From assembly GCF_043290135.1 (NCBI RefSeq), contig NC_134702.1:75132417-75196416 (forward strand): DNA of 64,000 nt. The letters are read 5' to 3'. Numbering within the stretch: position 1 is the first letter of the stretch; each line of letters opens with the position of its first letter. The stretch is from Rhipicephalus microplus. Its lineage: Eukaryota; Arthropoda; Arachnida; Ixodida; Ixodidae. Of this stretch, positions 11,742 to 20,800 are shown piece after piece. The position numbers and the translations under genes are program-made. The notes below the pieces were generated by a model, which worked only from the letters and a program-made list of their open reading frames with translations, had not been told where the DNA came from and searched no databases.

Positions 11742-12150
11742 AATTGTAACGGCTGCCTATAGCGAGGCGAAGAGACGTGAGTGGCGCGAAAAGCACAGCT
11801 TTCGACTTCATCGAACTGTGGCATGTCTTGACTCACTAGGCGAATCTGTGCTTTCGGTCGGCGTCACCGTAGTATTTTAAAATCTTGTTCAGGTTGGCAC
11901 TTTCGCAACGCGTCTGTGTTCCGAGTGCCCGGCATGAGTGGCAAATGATAAACACATGCAGTGGACGAGCACAAGTTCAAGCGAGATTCTAGCGCTACGT
12001 TGACGCCGACTTGCAGCAAAAATTCTGCCTTGCCACAGCCAAGACACGCCTCAGTGTGACTGAGTCGAAAGCAACGCTTTCCGCTGTTCACGTTTTTTTC
12101 AATAGCAATAGTTCGTACCTGATGAAGTTGCTTCTGAAGTCTGCAATGCA
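11742..12150. repeat. diverged inverted repeat, arms of about 140 bp
   Basis: The left arm (about 11742-11880, plus) and right arm (about 11965-12150, minus) are recognisably the same sequence. Shared blocks are ctttcgact, gtgtcttg/atgtcttg and cggcgtca-cgtag. Translated in the same sense, the arms give related peptides (FRLHRTVACL versus FRLSHTEACLG), which shows homology but is not evidence of a gene. About 90 bp separates them. This fits a foldback/MITE element or two opposed copies of one repeat. Confidence 0.6.
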
Positions 12151-12739
12151 CGTGCTGTAGATATTCCGGACTGTCGAGGAAGGTCTCCTCGACGTTTCAC
12201 ACAAAATTAGCACTAAATTTCAGGAGAGGAAGAGCGCAAAACTTCCTTACAGCTGGACTCAGGTTGTACAGTTTCACGTTTGATTTGTGGAGCTTCTGCT
12301 CGCATGGCGGTGCTTAGGTTTCGCTACGCCGCGCTTGCAACAGATGGCATGACGCTATTTTCAATATGGCAGCACGCGCTGAGCTCGCTGTGTTCTGGGT
12401 GCTCCGTTTGGGTGCTTTCGTGGTCACCTGCTTAACATGGCGTGAACCAAACTTAGCATGGGAGATGGTTTGATGAATATGACGCACTGGTCAAGACATG
12501 AATAATGTCACAATCCAATCACGTACGTCGTCAAAAACTTCCCGCCAGACAGTGGCAGATACCAACGGGCGGGTTTGTGCTGCTGGTATGCGGGTGTGTG
12601 CCACATGTGATTGACACTTGTATCCCAGAAACGATGAGAACACACATGGGAAGCTTTAACGCATGATTGCTCAGCAATACCGAACATCGGTAGCGCCGAC
12701 CTAACGAAGGCATAGAATAAATGTCAGTGCTAAAAAAAA
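12151..12739. other. no recognisable feature
   Basis: No domain-bearing frame, tRNA-like head or terminal repeat was recognised. Confidence 0.5.
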
Positions 12740-12862
12740 CTTGATATAGGCAGCGTTGACCCCCTACGAATGCAAATAATAAATTTAAGGGCCACAGCTG
12801 GAATTGAACTCTAGCATTCTGCGTGGAAGTCAAGCATTCTACCACAGAGCGGCGCCAGGTGT
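12740..12862 (-). mobile_element. second tRNA-derived SINE family, head region
   Basis: On the minus strand: gctctgtggtagaatgcttg (A-box type, as in Gly/Glu-like tRNAs), then cttccacgcagaatgc and a B-box-like gagttcaattcc. The following body is unlike the Ruka-like SINEs. A second copy of the same head is at 26046-26112, so this is a separate repeat and not a chance tRNA pseudogene. Confidence 0.6.
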
Positions 12863-12999
12863 TGGAACTACTTTTGAAATATGCGCTAATCTTCGTGAAA
12901 CACCCACATTGGTTGCAGTGCTGCTTACCCATTTTTTAAACATTACATTTGTACTGATAAATGCTTAGGCGATGCGGACGACGAAGAGCCGGTGTAGTA

Positions 13000-14800
13000 G
13001 AATGTTGAATGTTTGAGTTCCTTGGTTTTTGTGAATAATTTTTATTTCGCCTGTCAAGCGCGGTCTCCTGCTGGTGTGCGGTGGAGGTAGAGCCACACGG
13101 AAAACTACGGGACACCAAAATGACCACGGGTGTTGCTTCCGAGAAGCGTTACGGTTCCGAGAGTGGCACTGACGGGGATGACACCGAACCGTACAACGTG
13201 ACCAGAGAAAAATTAGGGGACGACAACTCCAAGCTTGTGAAAAACTTCAAGGGAAAGAGACGATTTCTGAGCACGTCAGTCAATTCGAGTGAGCCCACTA
13301 TGATATCTTCGCGGAATACCGAGGTATTACCCATCCTTTTCATGCCAGTTATCGATAGTGACAACATGAGACACCTTAATCGGGAAGCAGTGTCTGCACA
13401 GATAGAGACACCGGTGCCGAACGAAGTAAAAGAGGCCAGAGTGAATTGTCGCAAGAATATCCTAGCGATTGACGTCAATCATGTGACTGCACTTGACAAA
13501 TTGCGTGAAGTAACGGAACTTAATGAGATGAAAGTCCGCTCTCGTATACCACTGAGGAAAGAAGTGAGCACTGGGGGGATATTTGTTGTGGCCGAAGGCA
13601 TTACCAACTCGGACTTACCAGTCTTGATTAGGCCGGCTTCATGGGAGACCATTATTACACGTATATGTCGTATCGGAACATCACGATGCAAAGAATTACA
13701 TTTGAAGGCGAATCACTTCCATCACATGTATAAGTCGGCCACTTCCGACACGCAGTTCACCCTTTTATACCGAAACCACTTCAGTGGTGTGTGCATAACT
13801 CTACCGTCTGTTCACTATGCACTGGGCACCACAACAAGAACAAGTGCCAGGCCATGACTCTGAAGGGCTCAAATGGCGGTGGGCCACATGATGCCTCTTC
13901 AAAGGACGTACCTTTTATTCGAAGGTAGCTCACAACACTTAAAAAGGGGGCTAGAGGTGACATTTCACACCGGAAGCAGCTGCGTTCATTACTTGACGAT
14001 GGTCCCGTCGCCGGCGCTGCACCAAAGCCTCCAAAACCTCGTCGCCTCGCGAAGCACGTTCAAAACCGCCTTCACGTCTCCCACTCGGGCCAAGCGCTAT
14101 CGGTTCTAAGAACAAAGGTGCTTCTGCTGGCAGTGGAGCTGACGCTTCGTCCTTACTGCCCAGTCAGAACGCAAACTTCTTCAAGGACAATGATGCCTCT
14201 ACCAGCAATGCAGGTGACGCTTGGCCCATGCTCCCAAAGTTGCATGGGCCTGATAAAAGGCATCACACTTCACCAATGATGGACACTTCATCGGTTCCTC
14301 ATAACTTGACGGATGAAGGACAACTTATCGGCATTGTCAACATCCTGATCAGTGCTATGCGTGTGCTGCTGATCGAGCTGCAGACACCGACAGCTCGAAG
14401 CGTGTTGCAACAGCTTGACACCATCACTCCAGTTCGCGCCAGCCTTAGAAGTCTGCTGCTTGAGAATGCAAGCGGCACCATCGTGCCTTTTCCTTCGACA
14501 AGATTTTGGGTGCATGGGACCACTCGTACAAGTTGATGTAAGAAATGTGCTCAATTGAATAAGACACGGGTGTGACTCACTATCTGTGATGTGAAGCACA
14601 TAACAGCCGTTTTGTCTACGGCATGAGTGACATTTCTCTCCATCTCTCTCTGTCTCTTTCTCTCTCTAACTTTTATTCCACTTGCCCCCTCCTCTGTGTA
14701 AGGTAGCCTACCATGCTCAGACATGATTACCCTCCCTGCTTTTCTTTCATCGTTATTCTCTCTCTCTCTCTCTGTCTCTACGTATGTACTCCACTGATAC
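13000..14800 (+). mobile_element. I-group non-LTR element, ORF1 plus 3' end only
   Basis: The unit contains a leader, an ORF1-type coding region (13120 onward) and, without any trace of endonuclease or RT, a 3' terminal region. That region has a tctctctctaacttttattccacttgc block, a gtaaggtagccta block and a second CT-rich run at 14757-14780, resembling the 3' ends of tick I-group LINEs. It is therefore either an internal-deletion derivative that lost ORF2 or an ORF1-only non-autonomous family. The borders are approximate; no target-site duplication was identified. Confidence 0.55.
13120..14536 (+). pseudogene. ORF1 (nucleic-acid-binding protein) of I-group LINE, frameshifted
   Basis: The ATG at 13120 opens a frame to 13857. 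It contains RKNILAIDVNHVTALDKLREV, matching the position and wording of RRNLVAVDIPPAAD in the ORF1 at 27.2-28.6 kb. Near 13700 the homology jumps frame: RITFEGESLPSHV continues the VTFEG(T/S)xxP motif shared by other ORF1s, then a single damaged zinc knuckle CSLCTGHHNKNKC. A proline/serine-rich tail in further frames extends to about 14536. ORF1 proteins of this group coat the RNA. The frameshift and the loss of further knuckles make it non-functional. Confidence 0.72.
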
Positions 14801-15159
14801 AGCCGTCACATCGGGTTAACGTCAGTTGTGGTTATTTGCCATGCGCTAAGTTGATTTATGTATCAGTGTCCAGGGCCAGCATCTGCGCGAGCATCAGCGC
14901 TTATTATCAGCTTCTGGTGTTGCTAATACAGATGATACAGTTGACATAGTTGCGCAAGTGCAAACAACTGGTCCTCTAAACATCTGCAACTTTTCAAAAC
15001 ATGTCTGTGCGTGGAACATTTATAGATAAATTAGGCGCCATTTTGTGACGTGTCGCTCAATAAAAAAGACTGCAATACGATAACCTTCCTCATGCATGTT
15101 TCGCATAACGTCGAGTTCCAGGTTCTTGGTTCCTGCCGAATTTTTTCAGTTCATTCTGA
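14801..15159. other. no recognisable feature
   Basis: Between a LINE 3' end and a Gypsy relic. No feature beyond an isolated ataaaaaagactg string near 15060. Confidence 0.45.
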
Positions 15160-15908
15160 CCGCGAGTTGGTAAATATCTATGAACCATACCTGCCTGCAT
15201 GTGAAGTATGAGGAATGACAAATAACCTCTCCTCATAACGAACTTGAACTAGTTCGAAAATTGTGCACAGAGTTTGCAGACATATTTTAGAACCTGCCCG
15301 GCAAAACATAACTCGTCGAATGGTCTCTTGATCTCGTAGTCGAAAAGAGGGTTCACGTGCTTTAGTACGCGATTTTTCCTGCTCTGTGTGAGAACGCCGA
15401 AAAAGGGGTACAGAAGATGCTTCGAACGGGCATAATTGAGAAATGCGAGTCGCCATATCAAGCGCCGGTCGTTGTCGTCAAGAAGCCTGACAACACTATA
15501 TGGCTGTGCATTGACTTTAGGGAGCTGAAGAAGACATTGGTTTTCGAAAGTGAACCAATTCCGTGAATTGATTTCGCTCTAGTTCTTGCAGGAAAACGGA
15601 AAAGTTTCTCAAAATTCGATTTCCCGATGGGCTTTTGGTAAGAGGTCATTGCTTCAGAGATTCGTGAAAATACGGCATTATCAAGCATATCGGGGCTCTA
15701 CCACTTCAAATACATGTGTTTTAGGATTAGGACCCCAGAATCATTTGTATGCCTTACGAGGCGAGTTTCAGGCTATTTTCCGTATTTGCATCATTACTTT
15801 CCCGATGTCGTCATCGCTGCAAGCGCATTGCACGAGCATATAGAAACCTTACGAAAGACAAGTCTTGTCTTTGCATCCCTGTCTGCCCGTGAGAGCTACG
15901 CTTGTTAG
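15160..15908 (+). pseudogene. Ty3/Gypsy reverse transcriptase relic
   Basis: Homology is spread over shifting frames. It begins with LELVRKLCTEFADIF near 15245, then QKMLRTGIIEKCESPYQAPV followed by VVVVKKPDN and LCIDFRELKK at 15410-15535, the conserved opening of Ty3/Gypsy RTs. SKFDFPMGFW follows near 15610. GLYHFKYMCFRIRTPES is at 15690-15735, with a YFPDVVIA box near 15800 where YxDD is expected, so the first catalytic Asp is replaced. Protease, RNase H, integrase and LTRs are not visible. It is a different lineage from the 53-58 kb Gypsy element. Confidence 0.75.
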
Positions 15909-15965
15909 TCAGAATATCGGAGGTTTTCTGAGCTGAAATTACAATATGAATATTAAGCACACTGT

Positions 15966-16037
15966 AATAGGCCTCCAGAAATTTTGGAAATGTGGTGTTC
16001 TTTAACTTGCACTGACAGCACACAGTGCACGGGCCTC
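15966..16037 (-). mobile_element. SINE fragment
   Basis: The string gtggtgttctttaacttgcactgacagcac, then cacgggcctct, matches the middle of the tRNA-derived SINE bodies in this window, read on the minus strand. Both ends are missing. It lies directly against the 13-bp inverted repeat that starts at 16038. Confidence 0.6.
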
Positions 16038-16150
16038 TACACTCTAAGGCAAAAGGGTGTTAAAAGGGTGTGTGGTTCGTCCTTTTGGGCACAAATGGAG
16101 CTGCCACAACCATTAATCCCTTTTAGGAGTAACGACACCGGGTCTAACAG

Positions 16151-16290
16151 TTAGTCCCCTCAAGAGACTAACATTTAGTCCTGACATTTGCATCTTATAG
16201 AGCAACTGTTAATCCTCACATTTACACCTTACCGGGCAACCGTTAGTCCTCACAGTTTCACCTTGCCGGACGAACGGTTGATCCACTGAA
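16151..16290. repeat. 34-bp subterminal tandem repeat
   Basis: Units begin at 16175 (ttagtcctgacatttgc), 16209 (ttaatcctcacatttac), 16243 (ttagtcctcacagtttc) and, as a partial unit, 16278, a regular spacing of 34-35 bp. A shortened related unit lies at 16151. Arrays just inside the end of a DNA transposon often serve as transposase-binding sites; that role is inferred from position only. Confidence 0.75.
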
Positions 16291-16579
16291 GTCCTCCAAT
16301 CAGATGAACTTTTTGTCCCCAGTTCAAACATTGTTTTTTGTTTATTTTCCGCCAGGCCTATTACTTTTCTCGCCTGTTCTTCTGCGCAGTGAGCAACTAA
16401 TTCCGCAGAAAAGAACACGCGAAAAAGTAGTTAGCCACCTATGTGTAACTGCTTTCAGAGTCACGGCAACAACGAAAGACAAAAGTGAGACATCGAAATC
16501 TTTTATTTTTCTACATGTACACGTAGTTTCCCCAGTCTTTTAAGTGAATTCATGGTGAAGTGTACAAGTCAAGTCTCGT

Positions 16580-16685
16580 TGTCAAATCTTGTTCACTTTT
16601 TGGGGAGCTCCTCCGACGGAAGCGATAGATTACAGGCATTGCAGACGCCAGCCCACGCAGCATTCTGCCTGTTGTGTTCCCACGG
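16580..16685 (-). pseudogene. decayed duplicate of the SMYD/MYND-like exon
   Basis: This is the diverged partner of the exon at 16815-16920, about 235 bp away in a tandem duplication that also includes flanking sequence. It still reads PWEHNRQNAAWAGVCNAC, followed by NLSLPSEELPKK, but is broken in three ways. The acceptor cag is cgg. A one-base loss before the second cysteine pair brings a TGA into frame. The bases that would give the second C-x2-C give Thr-Arg-Phe-Asp-type codons instead. The first C-x2-C is kept. Confidence 0.6.
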
Positions 16686-16814
16686 CCGCACGTACAATAT
16701 TACAGTAAAAATAGTTAGGCACACGTCACAGAAGATGAAGATGCACGCATATGACAAGTACGTGCGCGTTAATATAGAAACAAGCGTTAAAATATGACAC
16801 CAAAATGACTTTAC

Positions 16815-16920
16815 CTTCACATCTCGTACATTCTTTTTGAAGCTGCTCTGTCGAAAGAGATGAATGACAGGCATCGCAGACGCCAGCGCACACAGTCTTC
16901 AGCATGCTGTGGGCCCACGG
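16815..16920 (-). CDS. candidate exon: first half of a SMYD-type MYND zinc finger
   Basis: On the minus strand a 106-base exon is bounded by an acceptor (ttacatacttattgtgcag) and a donor (gaag|gtaaag). It reads PWAHSMLKTVCAGVCDAC, then HSSLSTEQLQKECTRCE, with a C-x2-C...C-x2-C pattern. SMYD lysine methyltransferases have such a segment where the SET domain is interrupted by the MYND finger, starting with a P-[YWL]-A-type motif. The upstream candidate exon ends in SGTVVRE in the matching phase, giving the expected SET-to-MYND junction. The second half of MYND and the rest of SET are not visible downstream, so this is a gene fragment. Family assignment is by eye. Confidence 0.5.
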
Positions 16921-17121
16921 CTGCACAATAAGTATGTAAAATAGTGAGTCACACGTGACAGAGGATGAATACAAATGCATATGAGAAATACGTGCAAGGT
17001 GAAATGAAAACGTATGTGAGATATGACATGCTAATAATTTCACCGCGATGTCACACATCGTCAAATACTCATTTCGATCCCCGTAGCGCAACAGGTTAGC
17101 AGCGGCGGCCGCAGTCACAAC

Positions 17122-17230
17122 TTCGCGAACCACCGTGCCGCTAACAAGTCGGCGAGTCCTTAGTGAGCGATGTCGTTCAGCTCGAGCAAGTGAACGCGAG
17201 ACCAAACACGGCACTGCTCGCGTAGTGTCT
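17122..17230 (-). CDS. candidate upstream exon: start of a SET domain (SMYD-like)
   Basis: The minus-strand frame has SLRTRRLVSGTVVRE ending at a possible weak donor (gaa|gttgtg, intron from 17121). SMYD proteins begin their SET domain with a G-[LR]-x-A-x-R-x-x-x-x-G-x-V-V pattern, and this sequence is compatible. The phase joins directly to the PWAHS exon at 16920. The 5' limit is uncertain: the frame stays open to about 17532 with Ala/Arg/Ser-rich sequence that does not resemble a domain. Confidence 0.35.
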
Positions 17231-17232
17231 GC

Positions 17233-18407
17233 CACCGGCGAACTTTGAACAGGAGAGCAAGCGTACGCTTGGCTGCCGCCACGAGCAGTGCCGAGCTGGT
17301 TTGGAGCTAGCGCCGAAGAAATCGACGGTAATGCGGCCCTTTTCCACAAACTCGAGCGAGTGCAGCGCGCAAACGCGAGTCCGCCGCCGTGGCCAACAGA
17401 CTGCGCCGAGCTGCTTGTGACCGACTGACGGGGAAGCCACCTGTAATGGCGACCAATTTTCAGTGAGTTCCGACGATAGCGAAAGCCCCACCAGCCCGTG
17501 CTGGTGCCCTTATAGCACGCGACATAATACAACCAAGCTCTTTACGAGAACCCGCAACGTGTTTTCAACGACTCCCAACACAGCGACGAGGTCTCAGCCG
17601 AATATTGTCAGCACGGTGCTCATCGCGGTGGCGAAGACAGGCGAGCACTCGATGAGCGAGCGTATGGGAGGCCGACGGCAATGGCGGCCAATTTCCAAGT
17701 GGTTGCAGAGCACAGGCAAACTGCAGACGCCGAAGCTGACCTTCGCGATGTATTTCGTGCGTCCGATATACAACACGTTCGAGCCCGTTGCCGGCAAGCG
17801 CGATCCGTATCGCACACGCGAGAAATAGAGTAGAATAATGATACCCTATTTTCCTTAGAATACAGCGCTGTTTTCTGCCCTGAGTCGGACTGAAGCATAT
17901 ATCCGATAGACCTGTTCTTCTCGGCCGCCATATTGGCCTTCCCAACTGGTGCTGCCGTGTGTTGGTCGTGACTATCTTGAAGCCAGAGATATATAGCGGG
18001 GCGTGGTGACCTGTCGAGGCTTCCTCCAGGCTTCATGGGTGCAGCGAAACGCTAAAGCAGCAGCCCACGCTCATCCAGGCGGACACACAAGCACCACGTC
18101 GTAATTCTTAAATCGTCGAATCCAGGCGGCCGTGGTCGAGCACTCCGAGCGCGACGCTACGCAACCGTCACCGGCAAAATACGGGGAAAGACTGAGCCAG
18201 AAGAGGAGGAGAAGGACATGTGTTCTGTGGAGGAGGGCCCACCCTGGCAACGCTTATCACGCTGCCTGCAATGCCCGGGCGGTTCATCCCTAGGGGAGAC
18301 TAAGTGGTTTCGCGTGGCATGCTTCCCTCTGTGGTTGCTCCTCAACGGTCTATCAGTTCATTGTGCGCGCCTATTGAGCTCCGTTCCTCTTTTTTAGAGG
18401 TAATTTC
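17233..18407. other. GC-rich interior of the TIR-bounded segment
   Basis: Markedly GC- and CpG-richer than surrounding DNA, with long but domain-free frames on both strands. The motif aatggcg[ag]ccaattt occurs near 17445 and again near 17682, suggesting an internal duplication. The composition would suit a promoter or 5' region upstream of the SMYD-like exons, but no core promoter is provable. Confidence 0.35.
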
Positions 18408-18439
18408 GCCTTAGAGTGTAGCACGTAGCCTTCACCATA

Positions 18440-19530
18440 ATGGAACCACTGTGATGAAAATTCATCGTCATCATCATCATCACCAGCCTGACTACGTCCT
18501 CTGCAAGACAAAGGCCTCTCCCATGTTCCGCCAGTCAAGTTGGTCCTGTGCTTGCTGCTGCCGATTTATAGTCGCAAACTTCTTAATCTCATCTGTCTAA
18601 CTAACCTTCTGTCTCCCCCTAACCCACTTGCCTTCTCTGGGAATCCAGTTAGTTACCCTTAATGACAAGCGGTTATCCTTTCTACGCGCTACATGTCCGG
18701 CCCATGTTCATTTCGTCTTCTTGATTTAACTATGATATCCTTGAGCCCCATTTGTACCCTAATCCACTCTGCTTTCTTCTTGTCCTCAATTTAACCTGAA
18801 CCCTCTTTGTAAGTCTCCAGGTTTCTGCTCCCTAGCTAATACCGGCAAGATACAGCTGTTATATACCTTCCTCTTGAGGGGTGGTGGCAATCTACCTGTC
18901 ATAATTTTAGAGTGATTGCCAAATGTGTTCTACCCAATTTTTATTCATCTAGCTACTTCAATCTCATGGTTCGGCTCCGCGGTTATTACCTGCCCAAAGT
19001 AGACACCGTCTTGTACAACTTTAAGTACACTATTACATATCCCAAAGCACTGCTCTCTTCCGAGGTTGTGGAAAATTATTTTCGTTTTCTGCAGATTAAT
19101 TTTAAGACTCACCTTTCTGCTCTCCTTGTCTAACTCCGCAATCATGAGTTGCAATTCCTCGCCTGAGTTACTCAGCACTGCAATGTCATCGCCGAAGTGC
19201 AGGTTACTAAGGTACTCTACATTAACTCTTATCTCTAACTATTCTCATTCTAGGCTTCTGAAAACCTCCTGTAAGCACGGGGTAAACAGCATTGGGGAGA
19301 TTGTGTCCCCTTGCCTTACATGCTTCTTGATTGGTATTCTGTTGCTTTCTTTATGAAGCACTATGGTAGCAGTTGATCCCCTGTAGATTTCTTGCAGGGT
19401 GTTTATATATACTTCATCGACGCCCTGATTCTGCAGTGTCTGCAGGATGGCTGATATTTCTACTGAATCAAACGCTTTCTCGTAATCGATGAAGGCTATG
19501 TATAGTGGTTGATTATATTCTGAAGGAAAT
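18440..19530 (-). pseudogene. RTE-group non-LTR reverse transcriptase relic
   Basis: Read on the minus strand from about 19530: LYIAFIDYEKAFDSVE (motif with the first catalytic Asp), VRQGDTISPMLFTPCLQ, then LHFGDDIAVLSNSGEELQ where the usual F/YADD has become FGDD. The C-terminal part continues through MIAELDKESRKVSLKINLQ and KTKIIF, then QVITAEPNHEIEVA and, in changing frames, to ERPLSCRGRSQAGDDDDD at about 18450. The endonuclease half is missing. The terminal GAT/GATG-type repeat (tgatgatgatgatga at about 18464-18480) matches the short-repeat 3' ends of RTE elements. Stops and frame changes after about 18945 make it dead. Confidence 0.82.
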
Positions 19531-20423
19531 TAACAGTACGTTTTTCTGCTCTAATACTACGTACAATAGGTTATTATTGAATCTCTAAAGATTACTTCAA
19601 CAAACAGATCTAACTTCTCTGATATATAAAAGAAACCTCAAGGCCATATGTTAAATGCATGATTTCACGTGTCTGAATGGAAAAGCATCCGTCTTTCTCG
19701 GACCATTTAGTCGCTGAATTGAACATATTCCGCTGATATCTGCGGCTATATCGTTAATGTTTCGCATTTGTTCGCTGGTTTTGTTTACTTGGTAATTTTT
19801 TGCGCTCCTTATACAGTGGAGACAGTGTTTTAGTTAATATTTATTTATTCATTTATTTTTCTCTGAAACGTTAGGCCCCAAAACAGCCATGCATGACAGT
19901 TGGCATCGGCCAAGGGCACTGTGGTGCCTTCTCGAGGCCTGTCCGACACGAAAACTGACGTGCGTTTCCGAATGTGCCATTGGTAGGCATAACCCCCGAA
20001 TGCAGAGATGTTACTTGACTCGTACTTGACTCGTTCTTGACTCAAGACAGTCTTGCCGGTCACCATAAATCGTTCTCGCAGTGACTGCTACGACCCGGTG
20101 AAAATAGCGCAAACGCTATTTTCACCCAACTTGGCTTGGGTCCGTACAGAGCTATGGCTTTTGGAGAATGGTGGGTCAGGCAACCTGAAGTTCTCTGCAG
20201 CGTTAAATCTGGTTCTCTGGGCATATTTTTCTTTCGCGTGTGGCTTTTCGTTACAGTGGGTCAGGCAACCTCAGGTTCTCTCGGCGTGTGGCGTGTGTGC
20301 ATGCGTGCGTGTGTGGGATGAGCTGTACGCGATCGCGAGCTGAACATATCTGTGTTGAGCTGGACGTGCGCTGATTGCGGTGTCCTTGTAATGGGCGTGC
20401 GCACTGCGATTGAGCTTTTTGCT
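19531..20423. other. mostly unassigned; one 85-bp-spaced direct repeat
   Basis: No domain-bearing frame. gtgggtcaggcaacct occurs at 20171 and 20256, each followed by a closely similar gttctct block. tacttgactcgt-type units repeat about three times at 20012-20045. Both are small local duplications. Confidence 0.5.
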
Positions 20424-20800
20424 TTTATTTTATTTCAACATTCGGGATGCTGAGGGCCGTGGTCAAAAAGCTTCTAATGGGCTTGACTGGGACCACGACC
20501 CCTTACAAATGGGCAGCATAGGCAACACTTTTATTGCAGTGACAATGTACAAAAATTTGAGCAAGCATAAAGCATAAAGTATAATAAGCATAAGCATAAT
20601 AAAGCATAAGCATAATAAAGCATGAAGATTGAAAAGTAATAAACTCAAAGAAATGACCGTAATTATTTCCTTACACATACGATTCAATAAGAGAGTGTAA
20701 CGATGCAAGAAAAGAAGATCGCAAGATTAGCACCAAAGTAAAAAAAAAAATATGGGGCATGTGCCCATACGCTTACTACACTTACAATTAGAACAGTCAC

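Larger units (their letters stand above)
16038..18420. mobile_element. candidate TIR-bounded DNA element carrying SMYD-like exons
   Basis: tacactctaaggc at 16038-16050 and its exact reverse complement at 18408-18420 bound 2.38 kb. If the outermost TA is the target duplication, the terminal inverted repeat is 11 bp (cactctaaggc) and the element would be of TA-inserting type. The left end has 34-bp subterminal tandem repeats. The interior has no transposase but contains duplicated minus-strand exons resembling a SMYD-type gene. The alternative is two separate solo ends of a common MITE flanking unrelated DNA. The right end lacks the 34-bp repeats, which leaves this open. Confidence 0.45.

Noticed and set aside
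17565..18036. Minus-strand frames of 126 and 138 residues in GC-rich DNA
   Set aside because: No domain, no homologue recognised, and high GC lowers stop density; a long frame here is expected by chance.
18440..19360. Plus-strand frames of 73 and 96 residues near 18912-19356
   Set aside because: Antisense shadows of the minus-strand RTE relic.
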